Part shown: positions 55,523 through 64,000 of the stretch, piece after piece
Layout: every line of letters begins with the position of its first letter
Numbering within the stretch: position 1 is the stretch's first letter
Origin: Erwinia sp. HDF1-3R
GTDB taxonomy: Bacteria; Pseudomonadota; Gammaproteobacteria; Enterobacterales; Enterobacteriaceae
NCBI RefSeq assembly: GCF_039621855.1
Contig: NZ_CP155071.1
Location: forward strand, 3,472,001-3,536,000
DNA: 64,000 nucleotides
Direction of reading: 5' to 3'
Program-made: the position numbers and the translations under genes
Notes under the pieces: generated by a model
Seen by the model: the letters and a program-made list of their open reading frames with translations, nothing else
What the model was told of the DNA's origin: nothing
Database searches by the model: none

Positions 55523-56410
55523 TTAAAAACAGTTAAAAACGCCCGTAGATAAATAACGGTCCCCGCGATCGCACACTATCGCTACAACAACACTACCAGG
55601 CGTGCTTTCCGCCACTTGTATTGCACCGGCGACCGCGCCTCCGGAACTTACGCCGCAGAAAATCCCTTCTTGCCGTGCCAGCTGGCGCATCGTATTTTCT
55701 GCCTCCTGCTGGCTCATAGTAATGATGCTATCCACCAGCTCGGGGCGAAAGATACCTGGCTGATAATCATCCGACCATCGCCGAATACCAGGAATGCTGC
55801 TGCCCTCTGCAGGCTGAAGCCCAATAATCCGCACCTCGCGACTCTGCTCTTTCAGAAAAGCCCCTACGCCGGTAATCGTACCGGTCGTTCCCATGCTACT
55901 GACGAAATGGGTCAGTCGCCCCTGCGTCTGCCGCCAGATTTCCGGCCCGGTAGTGGTGTAATGCCCTAGCGGATTATCCGGGTTATTAAACTGATCGAGC
56001 AGTTTACCCTCGCCTCGTGCCGCCATGTCTGTCGCCAAATCGCGAGCGCCTTCCATACCCATTTCGCGGCTGACCAGGATCAACTCTGCGCCGTAAGCGC
56101 GCATTGCCGCCTGGCGCTCCAGACTCATATTTTCCGGCATCAGCAGGCGAAGCACATAGCCTTTCATGGCGGCAATCATCGCCAGCGCAATACCGGTATT
56201 GCCGCTGGTCGCTTCAATAAGCACATCGCCCGGCTGAATTTCACCCCGCCTTTCAGCCTGCTGGATCATCGAAAGTGCGGCGCGATCCTTCACCGAACCT
56301 GCAGGGTTATTCCCTTCCAGCTTTAGCCAGATTTCACTGCCGTTGTCGGGCGTCAGCCGCTGAAGTTTAATCAGCGGCGTATTACCGATGGTATTTTCCA
56401 GGGTGGTCAC
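55523..56410 (-). CDS. cysM: cysteine synthase B
   Basis: A 295-residue O-acetylserine sulfhydrylase B, which accepts thiosulfate as well as sulfide, giving S-sulfocysteine. PLP lysine in [26 protein letters not shown] loop, GTTGTITG phosphate loop and SSGGAVAGA. Fits the thiosulfate uptake genes upstream. Last gene of the cysPTWAM order but separated from cysA by a terminator. Confidence 0.97.
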   Translation of the reverse strand: MTTLENTIGNTPLIKLQRLTPDNGSEIWLKLEGNNPAGSVKDRAALSMIQQAERRGEIQPGDVLIEATSGNTGIALAMIAAMKGYVLRLLMPENMSLERQAAMRAYGAELILVSREMGMEGARDLATDMAARGEGKLLDQFNNPDNPLGHYTTTGPEIWRQTQGRLTHFVSSMGTTGTITGVGAFLKEQSREVRIIGLQPAEGSSIPGIRRWSDDYQPGIFRPELVDSIITMSQQEAENTMRQLARQEGIFCGVSSGGAVAGAIQVAESTPGSVVVAIVCDRGDRYLSTGVFNCF

Positions 56411-56443
56411 AGAGTTGTTCCCGAATCAGGCAGAAAAGTGGCA

Positions 56444-56469
56444 AAAAAAAGGTCAGGCAAGCCTGACCC
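56444..56469 (-). terminator. terminator between cysA and cysM
   Basis: On the minus strand GGTCAGGC pairs perfectly with GCCTGACC (plus coordinates 56462-56469 and 56452-56459), loop of two, followed by eight T. It lies inside the classical cys operon. Confidence 0.82.
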
Positions 56470-56486
56470 GGTTCCAGATGAAAATA

Positions 56487-57575
56487 TCAGGCGCTTTGCG
56501 CAAAGGCAACCTGCCGCAGCGGTGTATCGCCTTTATATAACCGAGCCTGCTTCAGGCCAACAAAGAGGCGCTCGCCGCGAACCGGCGCAGCCTGGGAACC
56601 TTCGACTACCAGCGTTACAGGCTCCTGTCCCCAGCCGGATGGCTGTGCCACTACCTGCCAGAAATGACCACGCGGACTGACCTCCAGGATGTGCACTGGC
56701 AGTGGCGTTTCAAGACTGCTCTGCTGGCTGACGTCTATCTCCCAGGGGCGCAGGAACAGTTCCACGGCCCCCTGATGTGCCGATGCATAACCCAGTGGCC
56801 AGTGATGTGCGCCTACCTGGAATTGGGCGCCATGGACCTCGCCATCGAAGCGGTTTATCTCTCCAAGAAACTCCAGCACGAAGCGCGTTGCCGGATCGCG
56901 CCAGACATCATCCGGGGTGCCAACCTGCTCAATATTGCCCTGGCTCATCACCACCACCCGGTCGGCAACTTCCATCGCCTCCTCCTGGTCATGGGTGACA
57001 AACACGCTGGTAAATTTGAGCTCTTCATGCAGCTGCCGCAGCCAGCGACGCAGCTCTTTACGCACCTGCGCATCCAGTGCACCAAAGGGTTCGTCCAGCA
57101 GAAGTATCTGTGGCTCCACCGCAAGCGCACGCGCCAGCGCGACCCGCTGCTTTTGACCACCCGAAAGCTGTGCAGGAAAGCGGGATGCAAGATGTCCCAG
57201 CTGCACCATCTCCAACAGTCGGGTCACCTTCTCTTTAATTACCGCAGACGATGGCCGCTCACGACGTGGCAGTACCGTCAGACCAAAGGCAATATTATCG
57301 AACACCGTCATATGACGAAATAACGCATAGTGCTGAAAAACGAAGCCGACCTGACGATCGCGCGCGTGCAGATGGCTCACATCCTTGCCATGAAAGCTGA
57401 GGCGCCCACTATTCTGATTTTCCAGACCGGCAATAATGCGCAGCAGCGTGGTTTTTCCTGAGCCGGAAGGCCCCAGTAGTGCCACCATCTGGCCGGAAGG
57501 GATATCCAGCGAAATATCGTTCAGCACCCGGGTGCGACCGAATGATTTGTTGATGCTACTGATTTCAATGCTCAT
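56487..57575 (-). CDS. cysA: sulfate/thiosulfate ABC transporter ATPase
   Basis: A 362-residue ABC ATPase (E. coli: 365). Walker [14 protein letters not shown]-loop [18 protein letters not shown], signature [16 protein letters not shown], Walker [13 protein letters not shown], His-loop [10 protein letters not shown], then the C-terminal TOBE-like regulatory region. It powers sulfate and thiosulfate import through CysT/CysW. Overlaps cysW by 11 bp. Confidence 0.97.
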   Translation of the reverse strand: MSIEISSINKSFGRTRVLNDISLDIPSGQMVALLGPSGSGKTTLLRIIAGLENQNSGRLSFHGKDVSHLHARDRQVGFVFQHYALFRHMTVFDNIAFGLTVLPRRERPSSAVIKEKVTRLLEMVQLGHLASRFPAQLSGGQKQRVALARALAVEPQILLLDEPFGALDAQVRKELRRWLRQLHEELKFTSVFVTHDQEEAMEVADRVVVMSQGNIEQVGTPDDVWRDPATRFVLEFLGEINRFDGEVHGAQFQVGAHHWPLGYASAHQGAVELFLRPWEIDVSQQSSLETPLPVHILEVSPRGHFWQVVAQPSGWGQEPVTLVVEGSQAAPVRGERLFVGLKQARLYKGDTPLRQVAFAQSA

Positions 57576-58440
57576 GATTCCCCTCCTGTTCCAGACGCTT
57601 ATGCTGATGCTCTAACCGCCACTGCACAGCACTTTTGACAAACAGCGTCGCTATTGCCATCAGGGTCAGCAGGCCAGCGGCCGTAAAAGCGCCAACGATG
57701 TTGTAATCCTGATGGAGTAATTCAACCTGTAGCGGCAGCGTATAGGTTTCGCCTCGAATGGAGCCTGAAACAACGGAGACTGCGCCAAACTCGCCAATCG
57801 CGCGAGCATTGGTTAACACCAGCCCATAGAGCAGCGCCCAGCGAATATTTGGCAGCGTCACCCGGCAGAACATTTTCCAGCCGGACGCCCCCAGCAGTAT
57901 CGCCGCTTCATCTTCATTACTGCCCTGACTGAGCATGACCGGCACCAGTTCCCGGACCACAAATGGGCAGGTGACAAAAATGGTAACCATCGCCATGCCC
58001 GGCCATGAAAACATCAGCTGGATATTATGCGCATCCAGCCAGCCGCCCGCCGGGCCGTTGACGCCCCAGAAGAGCAAATACATCAGGCCTGCCACCACGG
58101 GCGACACGGCGAAAGGAATATCAAAAAGCGTCAGCAGGAGCTGGCGGCCAGGAAAGTTAAACCTCGTGACCAGCCACGCCAGCAGCGTCCCGAACACCAG
58201 ATTCACCGGTACGGTAATCAGCGCCATCAGTATCGTCAGCCAGATCGAATGCAGCATATCGCCGTCTTTAATATTACTTAAGATGGCACCAATGCCGCCG
58301 GAGAACGCACTGACAAAAATAGCAATCAGCGGCACCACCAGCAGTCCAAGTGAGATCAGCATCCCCAGCGCGATAAGAACCCATTTGCCCCAGTTAGCGC
58401 AGCTTCGTCCGATACTGTTAAGTGCGGTTATATCCGCCAT
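57565..58440 (-). CDS. cysW: sulfate/thiosulfate permease subunit CysW
   Basis: A 291-residue inner-membrane permease with six predicted helices (E. coli: 291). The EAA loop that meets the ATPase is [25 protein letters not shown]. Start and cysT stop overlap by one base; stop overlaps cysA. Confidence 0.97.
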   Translation of the reverse strand: MADITALNSIGRSCANWGKWVLIALGMLISLGLLVVPLIAIFVSAFSGGIGAILSNIKDGDMLHSIWLTILMALITVPVNLVFGTLLAWLVTRFNFPGRQLLLTLFDIPFAVSPVVAGLMYLLFWGVNGPAGGWLDAHNIQLMFSWPGMAMVTIFVTCPFVVRELVPVMLSQGSNEDEAAILLGASGWKMFCRVTLPNIRWALLYGLVLTNARAIGEFGAVSVVSGSIRGETYTLPLQVELLHQDYNIVGAFTAAGLLTLMAIATLFVKSAVQWRLEHQHKRLEQEGNHEH

Positions 58441-59273
58441 TAGTGACCTCCAATACGACGGCCAAATCGGCTCTGTAAGGTATTAATCGCAAACAGCAGC
58501 AACAGTGAAGCGGCCAGGATGACTGAAGCAATTGCGCTGGCTGCCGGGTAGTCAAATTCCTGTAACTTGACGAATATCATTAGCGAGGTGACTTCGGTTT
58601 TCCACGCAATGTTCCCGGCGATAAAGATCACCGCGCCAAATTCTCCCAGACTGCGGGTAAAAGAGAGAGCGGTACCCGCCAACAGCGCCGGAGCAACCTC
58701 CGGCAGCACCACGCGGCGAAAGCTCTGCCACGGCGTAGCCCCTAAGGTTTCCGCGGCCTCTTCATATTCCGGCCCCAGCTCTTCCAGCACGGGCTGTACG
58801 GTTCGCACCACAAAGGGAATGCTGGTGAAGGCCATCGCCACGGCAATGCCCAGCCAGGTATACGACACTTTTATATCAAACTGGGCTAACCACTGACCGT
58901 ACCAGCCATTGACCGAAAACAGCCCCGCCAGGGTCAGACCGGCTACCGCAGTCGGCAATGCAAAGGGAAGATCCATCAGACCATCGAGCAGGGCGCGGCC
59001 CGGGAAACGATAGCGCGTCAGGATCCATGCCATCAGCATGCCGAAAAAGGCGTTAAAAATAGAGGCTGCTCCTGCTGAAAGCAGAGTGACTTTATAGGCG
59101 GCGATCATTTGTGGGTTGGTCACTACCTGCCAGTACTCATTCAGCGTCATTTTCGAGAGCTGCATTAATAACGCGCTGATCGGTAACAAGAGGATCAGGC
59201 AGGTAAAAAACAGGCTGCTGCCAAGGCTCAGTCCGAAGCCGGGCAGCACGCGCTTACTTTTGGAGGCAAACAT
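58440..59273 (-). CDS. cysT: sulfate/thiosulfate permease subunit CysT (CysU)
   Basis: A 277-residue inner-membrane permease, the E. coli CysU length. EAA motif YEEAAETLGATPWQSFRRVVLPEV. With CysW it forms the channel of the transporter. Overlaps cysP's stop by one base. Confidence 0.97.
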   Translation of the reverse strand: MFASKSKRVLPGFGLSLGSSLFFTCLILLLPISALLMQLSKMTLNEYWQVVTNPQMIAAYKVTLLSAGAASIFNAFFGMLMAWILTRYRFPGRALLDGLMDLPFALPTAVAGLTLAGLFSVNGWYGQWLAQFDIKVSYTWLGIAVAMAFTSIPFVVRTVQPVLEELGPEYEEAAETLGATPWQSFRRVVLPEVAPALLAGTALSFTRSLGEFGAVIFIAGNIAWKTEVTSLMIFVKLQEFDYPAASAIASVILAASLLLLFAINTLQSRFGRRIGGH

Positions 59274-60289
59274 TACTGATGTCCTGCTGCTAATAATTTA
59301 TCCAGCTCACCGCCGTTAGCAAACTGGGTTTTCATCACCTGCTGCCAGCCGCCGAAGGCCTCTTCTACCCGAAACAGGTCAACCTGCGGAAAGCGATCTT
59401 TCTGCTGAGTCATCAGTTGCGGGTTGTTCACGCGGTAGTAATAATGCGTCATGATTTTTTGCGCAGGTGGGCTATAGAGGTAATTCAGGTAAGCTTCCGC
59501 CGCCGTTTTGGTGTGGTTAGCGTCGACATTCGCATCGACCCAGGTTACCGGGAATTCGGCAAGGATGTTGCTTTTCGGCACGATGACTTCGTAATCACCT
59601 TGCGGATACTGATTACGAATGTTGTTGACCTCGGATTCGAAGCTTATCAGCACGTCTCCCAGACCTCGCTCAACGAAGGTAGTGGTCGCCCCTCGCCCAC
59701 CGGTGTCGAATACCTGAACATTTTTAACAAACTGCGTCATAAATGCTTCCGTTCTTGCTTTATTCCTGCCATCCGCTTTATCGGCAGCTCCCCAGGCGGC
59801 GAGCCAGGTGTAGCGCCCGTTACCTGAGGTTTTTGGATTAGGGAAAATCAATTTAACGTCGTTTCTGACCAAATCACGCCAGTCATGGATGTTTTTTGGA
59901 TTCCCTTTGCGAACCAGAAAGGCCATGGTCGAATAAAAGGGTGAGCTGTTATTGGGCAGGCGCTGCTGCCAGTTTGCCGGGATAAGGTTGCCGCGATCGT
60001 GCAGGATTTGAACGTCGGTTATCTGGTTGTAAGTGACCACATCCGCCTTAAGGCCCTGCAGAATGGCAAGCGCCTGTTTGGAGGAACCCGCATGAGACTG
60101 TCTGATGGTGAGTTTGTCGTTGCTGTGCTGCGCGTTCCACTGTTGTTCAAAGGGCGCATTCAGGGCGACAAAGAGCTCACGTGATACGTCATATGAGCTG
60201 TTTAGCAGTTCGGTAGCCTGGGCTGAACTGGCCAGCAGCAGCAAGAGAGCGAAACCGCCTGTGCTTTTTTTGTGGTTCGCTAACGTCAT
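59273..60289 (-). CDS. cysP: thiosulfate/sulfate-binding protein CysP
   Basis: A 338-residue periplasmic binding protein (E. coli: 338) with a signal peptide ([12 protein letters not shown]). Family sequences: [71 protein letters not shown]. First gene of the cys operon. Upstream, AACGG (60367-60371) and CCGTT (60381-60385) flank TATATA and may be part of the CysB-controlled promoter. Confidence 0.97.
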   Translation of the reverse strand: MTLANHKKSTGGFALLLLLASSAQATELLNSSYDVSRELFVALNAPFEQQWNAQHSNDKLTIRQSHAGSSKQALAILQGLKADVVTYNQITDVQILHDRGNLIPANWQQRLPNNSSPFYSTMAFLVRKGNPKNIHDWRDLVRNDVKLIFPNPKTSGNGRYTWLAAWGAADKADGRNKARTEAFMTQFVKNVQVFDTGGRGATTTFVERGLGDVLISFESEVNNIRNQYPQGDYEVIVPKSNILAEFPVTWVDANVDANHTKTAAEAYLNYLYSPPAQKIMTHYYYRVNNPQLMTQQKDRFPQVDLFRVEEAFGGWQQVMKTQFANGGELDKLLAAGHQ

Positions 60290-60471
60290 TATCCACCCTG
60301 GTCATTCCAACTGGCCGTACGCCTTTGCAGAGCAATCAGTGTATTTATAACCAGACGAAAAGCAGTAACGGTTTTATATACCGTTTGGTGATTTACAAGT
60401 TTAAAACGCTATAAGGGTGTGGAATTATTTATGCAGGTGGCAGAAAAGGAGTTCGCGCCGGTGACAGGGGA
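60290..60471. promoter_or_regulatory. cysP promoter and CysB region
   Basis: About 180 bp upstream of cysP. It contains TATAAAT on the minus strand (about 60337), a likely -10, without a good -35, as is usual for promoters activated by CysB. The AACGG/CCGTT dyad lies 20-40 bp further upstream. The repeat array begins at its far end. Confidence 0.5.
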
Positions 60472-60600
60472 TGTTGGGGCCTTAAAGTCCAAACCCGCTC
60501 CGGTGATACAATTATGTTGGGGCCTTAAAGTCAAAACCCGCTCTGGTGACACGGCTATGTTGGGGCCTTAAAGTCAAAACCCGCTCTGGTGACACGGCTA
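60472..60600. repeat. 43-bp tandem repeats (module C)
   Basis: Three head-to-tail units start at 60472, 60515 and 60558 and run into the first A module at 60601. The core is TTGGGGCCTTAAAGTCAAAA followed by CCCGCTCTGGTGACACGGCTATG. Further single or degenerate C units separate the larger modules (near 61045, 61533, 62000 and 63070). No spacers, so not CRISPR. Confidence 0.9.
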
Positions 60601-62222
60601 TGTTGCGGGTCAGAACGCCGGGACGCCGTAAACCCATCCCTGGGGGCTTCACTGCCGCATCCCTGCGGCAGAGACCCGGCTTATCTGCTCCGCAACACCG
60701 CCTTCTGGCTGCGGAGTGGCCTGTTAGTGTTCTGGCAGTGGTTAAGGTCAAAACATGATCCGGTCACGACGGCCTTGCCTGTCGAAAATTTTGCAGGCCG
60801 GGGCTGGACCTGAAGAGGTTTTTAGCAGCGACAACGTAGCCTGAGGCCAGGCGGGGACCGTTGGCTTAGCGGACCGTCGAGCGCAGGGATGCGCGAGCCG
60901 AGCCCACACGGACGTGCTTGCGGCGTGTCCGCGTGACAACGGTCCCCGCAGGGCTTTGCACCGCATCACCGCAACGACAGAAAACCCCGGTGACACGGCG
61001 GTATTTTTTGCAGGCAGGCCAAAACCCGCATCGGTGACAGAGCTATGTTGAGCCCTTAAAGTCAAAACCGGTTCCGGTGACACGGCTATGTTGCGGATCA
61101 GAACGCCGGGGCGCCGTAAACCCATCCCTGGGGGCTTCACTGCCGCATCCCTGCGGCAGAGACCCGGCTTATCTGCTCCGCAACACCGCCTTCTGACTGC
61201 GGAATGGCCTGTTAGTGTTCTGGCAGTGGTTAAGGTCAAAACATGATCCGGTCACGACGGCCTTGCCTGTCGAAAATTTTGCAGGCCGGGGCTGGACCTG
61301 AAGAGGTTTTTAGCAGCGACAACGTAGCCTGAGGCCAGGCGGGGACCGTTGGCTTAGCGGACCGTCGAGCGCAGGGATGCGCGAGTCGAGCCCACACGGA
61401 CGTGCTTGCGGCGTGTCCGCGTGACGACGGTCCCCGCAGGGCTTTGCACCGCATCACCGCAACGACAGAAAACCCCGGTGACACGGCGGTATTTTTTGCA
61501 GGCAGGCCAAAACCCGCTTCGGTGACAGAGCTATGTTGGGCCCTTAAAGTCAAAACCCGTTCCGGTGACACGGCTATGTTGCGGGTCAGAACGCCGGGAC
61601 GCCGTAAACCCCTCCCTGGGGGCTTCACTGCCGCATCCCTGCGGCAGAGACCCGGCTTATCTGCTCCGCAACACCGCCTTCTAACTGCGGAATGGCCTGT
61701 TAGTGTTCTGGCAGTGGTTAAGGTCAAAACATGATCCGGTCACGACGGCCTTGCCTGTCGAAAATTTTGCAGGCCGGGGCTGGACCTGAAGAGGTTTTTA
61801 GCAGCGACAACGTAGCCTGAGGCCAGGCGGGGACCGTTGGCTTAGCGGACCGTCGAGCGCAGGGATGCGCGAGCCGAGCCCACACGGACGTGCTTGCGGC
61901 GGGTCCGCGTGACAACAGCCCCCGCAGGGCTTCCCACCTTATCATCGCAACAATAATAAACGTTACAGATGCCAGCCAGGTCAACACTCGTTCCGGTGAC
62001 ACGGCTATGTTGTTTGCAGGAAGATCAAAACCGGTTCCGGTGACACGGCTATGTTGCGGGTCAGAACGCCGGGACGCCGTAAACCCCTCCCTGGGGGCTT
62101 CACTGCCGCATCCCTGCGGCAGAGACCCGGCTTATCTGCTCCGCAACACCGCCTTCTGACTGCGGAGTAGCCTGTCAGTGTTCTGGCAGTGGCTAAGATC
62201 AAAACCTGATCCGATCACGACG
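60601..62222. repeat. A modules (four copies) within 488-bp units
   Basis: Copies begin at 60601, 61089, 61577 and 62052, each about 170 bp, and are nearly identical. Each contains GCCGCA-TCCC-TGCGGC (perfect 6-bp stem) and CTCCGCA...TGCGGAG (7-bp stem). The first three starts are exactly 488 bp apart. Confidence 0.9.
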
Positions 62223-63018
62223 ACCTTATCTGCCGAAAGTTTAGTAAGCCAGGGCTGGACGTGAAGGGGTTTTTAGCAGCGACAACGTAGTCTGAGGCCA
62301 GGCGGGGACCGTTGGCTGAGCGGACCGTCGAGCGCAGGGAAGCGCGAGCCGAGCCCACACGGACGTGCTTGCGGCGTGTCCGCGTGACAACGGTCCCCGC
62401 AGGGCTTTGCACCGTATCACCGCAATGACAGCAAACATCCCAGCTGCCAGGCTGGTCATGGCGAGATTTTTAGCAGCGACAACGTAGCCCGAGGCCAGGC
62501 GGGGACCGTTGGCTTAGCGGACCGTCGAGCGCAGGGATGCGCGAGCCGAGCCCACACGGACGTGCTTGCGGCGTGTCCGCGTGACAACGGTCCCCGCAGG
62601 GCTTTGCACCGTATCACCGCAATGACAGCAAACATCCCAGCTGCCAGGCTGGGCATGGAGAGATTTTAACAGCGACAACACAGCCTGAGGCCAGGCGGGG
62701 ACCGTTGGCTTAGCGGACCGTCGAGCGCAGGGATGCGCGAGCCGAGCCCACACGGATGTGCCTGCGGCGTGTCCGCGTGACAACGGCCCCCGCAGGGCTT
62801 TGCACCGTATCACCGCAAGGACAGCAAACATCCCAGCTGCCAGGCTGGGCATGGAGAGATTTTAACAGCGTCTACATGGCCCGAGGCCAGGCGGGGACCG
62901 TTGGCTTAGCGGACCGTCGAGCGCAGGAATGCGCGAGCCGAGCCCACACGGACGTGCTTGCGGCGTGTCCGCGTGACAACGGCCCCCGCAGGGCTTTGCA
63001 CCCCATTACAGCAAGGGC
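60824..63018. repeat. B modules (seven copies) with long hairpin
   Basis: Copies start at 60824, 61312, 61800, 62275, 62472, 62668 and 62864, about 155 bp each. In copy 1 GCGGGGACCGTTG (60851-60863) is perfectly inverted as CAACGGTCCCCGC (60937-60949), enclosing 73 nt that hold GCGCA-GGGA-TGCGC. The last three are spaced 196-197 bp, so B can spread or multiply without A. Confidence 0.9.
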
Positions 63019-63135
63019 AGCAAACGTTAAAGATGCCAGCCAGGTTAAAACCTACTCCGGTAGCACGACGGTATTGTTTGCAGGAAAGTCAAAACCGGTT
63101 CCGGTGACAAGGCTGTATTGCGCTTGCGGCTCGAA

Positions 63136-64000
63136 CTACAGCGCGGCCAGCTGTGCCAGCGATGGCGCGTAGAAATAGCTGCCGCTGACCGGCTTAGTAA
63201 AACGCAACATCGCATCAAACTTGCCATCCGCCTCACCAAACATACTCAACAACTGACGCTCTATATTATAAAGCGTGGCGCAGTAGGCGAGAAAAAACAG
63301 CCCGCTGGCGCCGCTGGCTGTGCCCCAGGGCAAACTCTGACGCAAAATCTTCAACCCTTTGCCCTCTTCCTTAAGGTCTACGCGGGACACGTGGGAGGTC
63401 GCAGGGCGGGCATCTCCCTCCAACTCCTCGTCGGTCACCTTGCTGCGGCCAATAATCTGCTCCTGCTTACTCACCGGCAGGCGATTAAACATTTTCAAAT
63501 TATGCTCCCAGCGCTGGCTGAAGACATAACTTCCCCCCGCGTTCTCGCCCGCATCAATAATTGCTACGCGCTGGCGCTGCTCCCCTTTTGGATTCTCCGT
63601 ACCGTCAACAAACCCGCTCAAATCACGATCTTCAAGACAGCGGAAGCCGTGCGTCTCTTCCTCTACGTGCCAGGCTTCACCAAAAGCGCTCATCGCCGCC
63701 TGGGCCAGACTGAAATTCACATCGTGACGTGCGGACTGGATGTGGATCAGAATATCGCGCTGGGTGGCTGGCGCGATACCCTTGCCCAGCGGCAGGAAAT
63801 CCTTAAGTTCATCCACGGAATGGGAGGGGTTCAGATCGCGCCATAGAGCGCTGCCAAAGGCAATAACCGCACCGAGTGCGGCATCCGGGAAACGCTGCTG
63901 AAGCTGCAATAGCTGGTGCGAAAACGCCCCGCAGGCCTGGCGGATATCCGCCAGATCACCCCGCACGGTCGCTTCAAGATAAATGGCAAAACGGCAGTGT
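63136..64000 (-). CDS. yfeX: Dyp-type haem peroxidase YfeX (5' end outside window)
   Basis: At least 288 residues of a dye-decolourising peroxidase close to E. coli YfeX (299). Codons up to the window edge still align ([16 protein letters not shown] against HCRAAIWIEANVKGEV), so only about a dozen N-terminal residues lie outside. Catalytic Asp-Arg region is [11 protein letters not shown], the proximal His lies in [16 protein letters not shown], and the distal Arg in [14 protein letters not shown]. Cytosolic haem peroxidase that oxidises porphyrinogens or phenolics; iron removal from haem was proposed and is disputed. The repeat array ends 26 bp from its stop codon. Confidence 0.95.
   Translation of the reverse strand, partial: HCRFAIYLEATVRGDLADIRQACGAFSHQLLQLQQRFPDAALGAVIAFGSALWRDLNPSHSVDELKDFLPLGKGIAPATQRDILIHIQSARHDVNFSLAQAAMSAFGEAWHVEEETHGFRCLEDRDLSGFVDGTENPKGEQRQRVAIIDAGENAGGSYVFSQRWEHNLKMFNRLPVSKQEQIIGRSKVTDEELEGDARPATSHVSRVDLKEEGKGLKILRQSLPWGTASGASGLFFLAYCATLYNIERQLLSMFGEADGKFDAMLRFTKPVSGSYFYAPSLAQLAAL

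Larger units (their letters stand above)
60472..63110. repeat. 2.6-kb composite repeat array between cysP and yfeX
   Basis: The whole stretch is built from three modules. C: 43-bp units. A: about 170 bp, present four times. B: about 155 bp, present seven times. A+link+B+C make a unit of 488 bp repeated at 60601, 61089 and 61577, with a shortened version (475 bp step) at 62052. The end has B alone at 196-197-bp steps. Long open frames (163 codons) in two units are repeats of each other without start signals and look like chance in GC-rich DNA. No transposase or integrase is present. Function unknown. Confidence 0.93.

Noticed and set aside
60748-61727. Two head-to-tail 163-codon frames on the minus strand in the repeat array
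   Set aside because: They are copies of one another created by the 488-bp repeat. No ribosome binding site, composition rich in Arg, Pro and Ala as in chance frames of GC-rich DNA, and at least six differences between the copies change the amino acid, so no sign of protein selection.
60472-63110. CRISPR array
   Set aside because: Repeats are directly joined or separated by other repeats, not by unique spacers of constant length, and no cas gene is present.
63118-63846. 242-codon plus-strand frame opposite yfeX
   Set aside because: It is the antisense shadow of yfeX, whose own frame aligns with the family along its whole length.

Overview
The window looks like chromosomal DNA of a plant- or environment-associated Enterobacterales bacterium, most likely an Erwiniaceae (Pantoea/Erwinia) member. 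The backbone follows the E. coli order around 51-54 min: ypdK-alaC, ypdA-ypdB-glk, mntH-nupC, two tRNA-Ala(GGC), yfeC, gltX, three tRNA-Val plus tRNA-Lys, yfeR/yfeH, ypeB-ligA-zipA-cysZ-cysK-ptsH-ptsI-crr, cysM-cysA-cysW-cysT-cysP and yfeX. An indolepyruvate decarboxylase gene (ipdC, the indole-3-acetate route) next to glk, and the high predicted similarity of core proteins to E. coli, support this placement. It is family recognition from memory, not a database result.

Layout. 1-5.8 kb: a lipoprotein, a membrane protein, a universal stress protein and an IclR-type regulator facing an EmrB/EmrA-like efflux pair across two matching 21-bp operator-like palindromes. 5.8-18.9 kb: backbone (ypdK, alaC, pyruvate-sensing ypdAB, glk, ipdC, an aldo-keto reductase, mntH with Fur and MntR boxes, nupC) with an Rpn-type nuclease inserted between mntH and nupC. 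18.9-26.6 kb: an organosulfur island with two flavin-dependent (LLM) monooxygenases, two sulfonate-type binding proteins, a LysR regulator, a thiol dioxygenase and a four-domain rhodanese, but no ABC permease or ATPase. 26.6-32 kb: a SnoaL-like protein, a TetR remnant, tRNAs, a formate/nitrite-type channel, yfeC and gltX. 32-38 kb: accessory genes (secreted metzincin protease, FlxA-like protein with a sigma-28-like promoter, pqaA) among yfeR/yfeH. 38-46.6 kb: conserved ligA/zipA, cysZ/cysK and the PTS operon. 46.7-55.3 kb: a GntR regulator, an OmpR-type two-component system, and a two-partner secretion locus with three separate short TpsA-type proteins around one TpsB pore. 55.5-60.3 kb: sulfate/thiosulfate uptake genes and cysM. 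60.4-63.1 kb: about 2.6 kb without a credible gene, built of nested repeats. 63.1 kb to the end: yfeX, cut by the window edge.

Themes. Sulfur acquisition appears three times: cysZ/cysK, the cysPTWAM set and the organosulfur island. The most unusual features are the family of three mini-TpsA proteins, which share a common C-terminus and so are probably complete rather than truncated, and the composite repeat array between cysP and yfeX, with units of 43, about 488 and about 196 bp and a hairpin-forming module present seven times.
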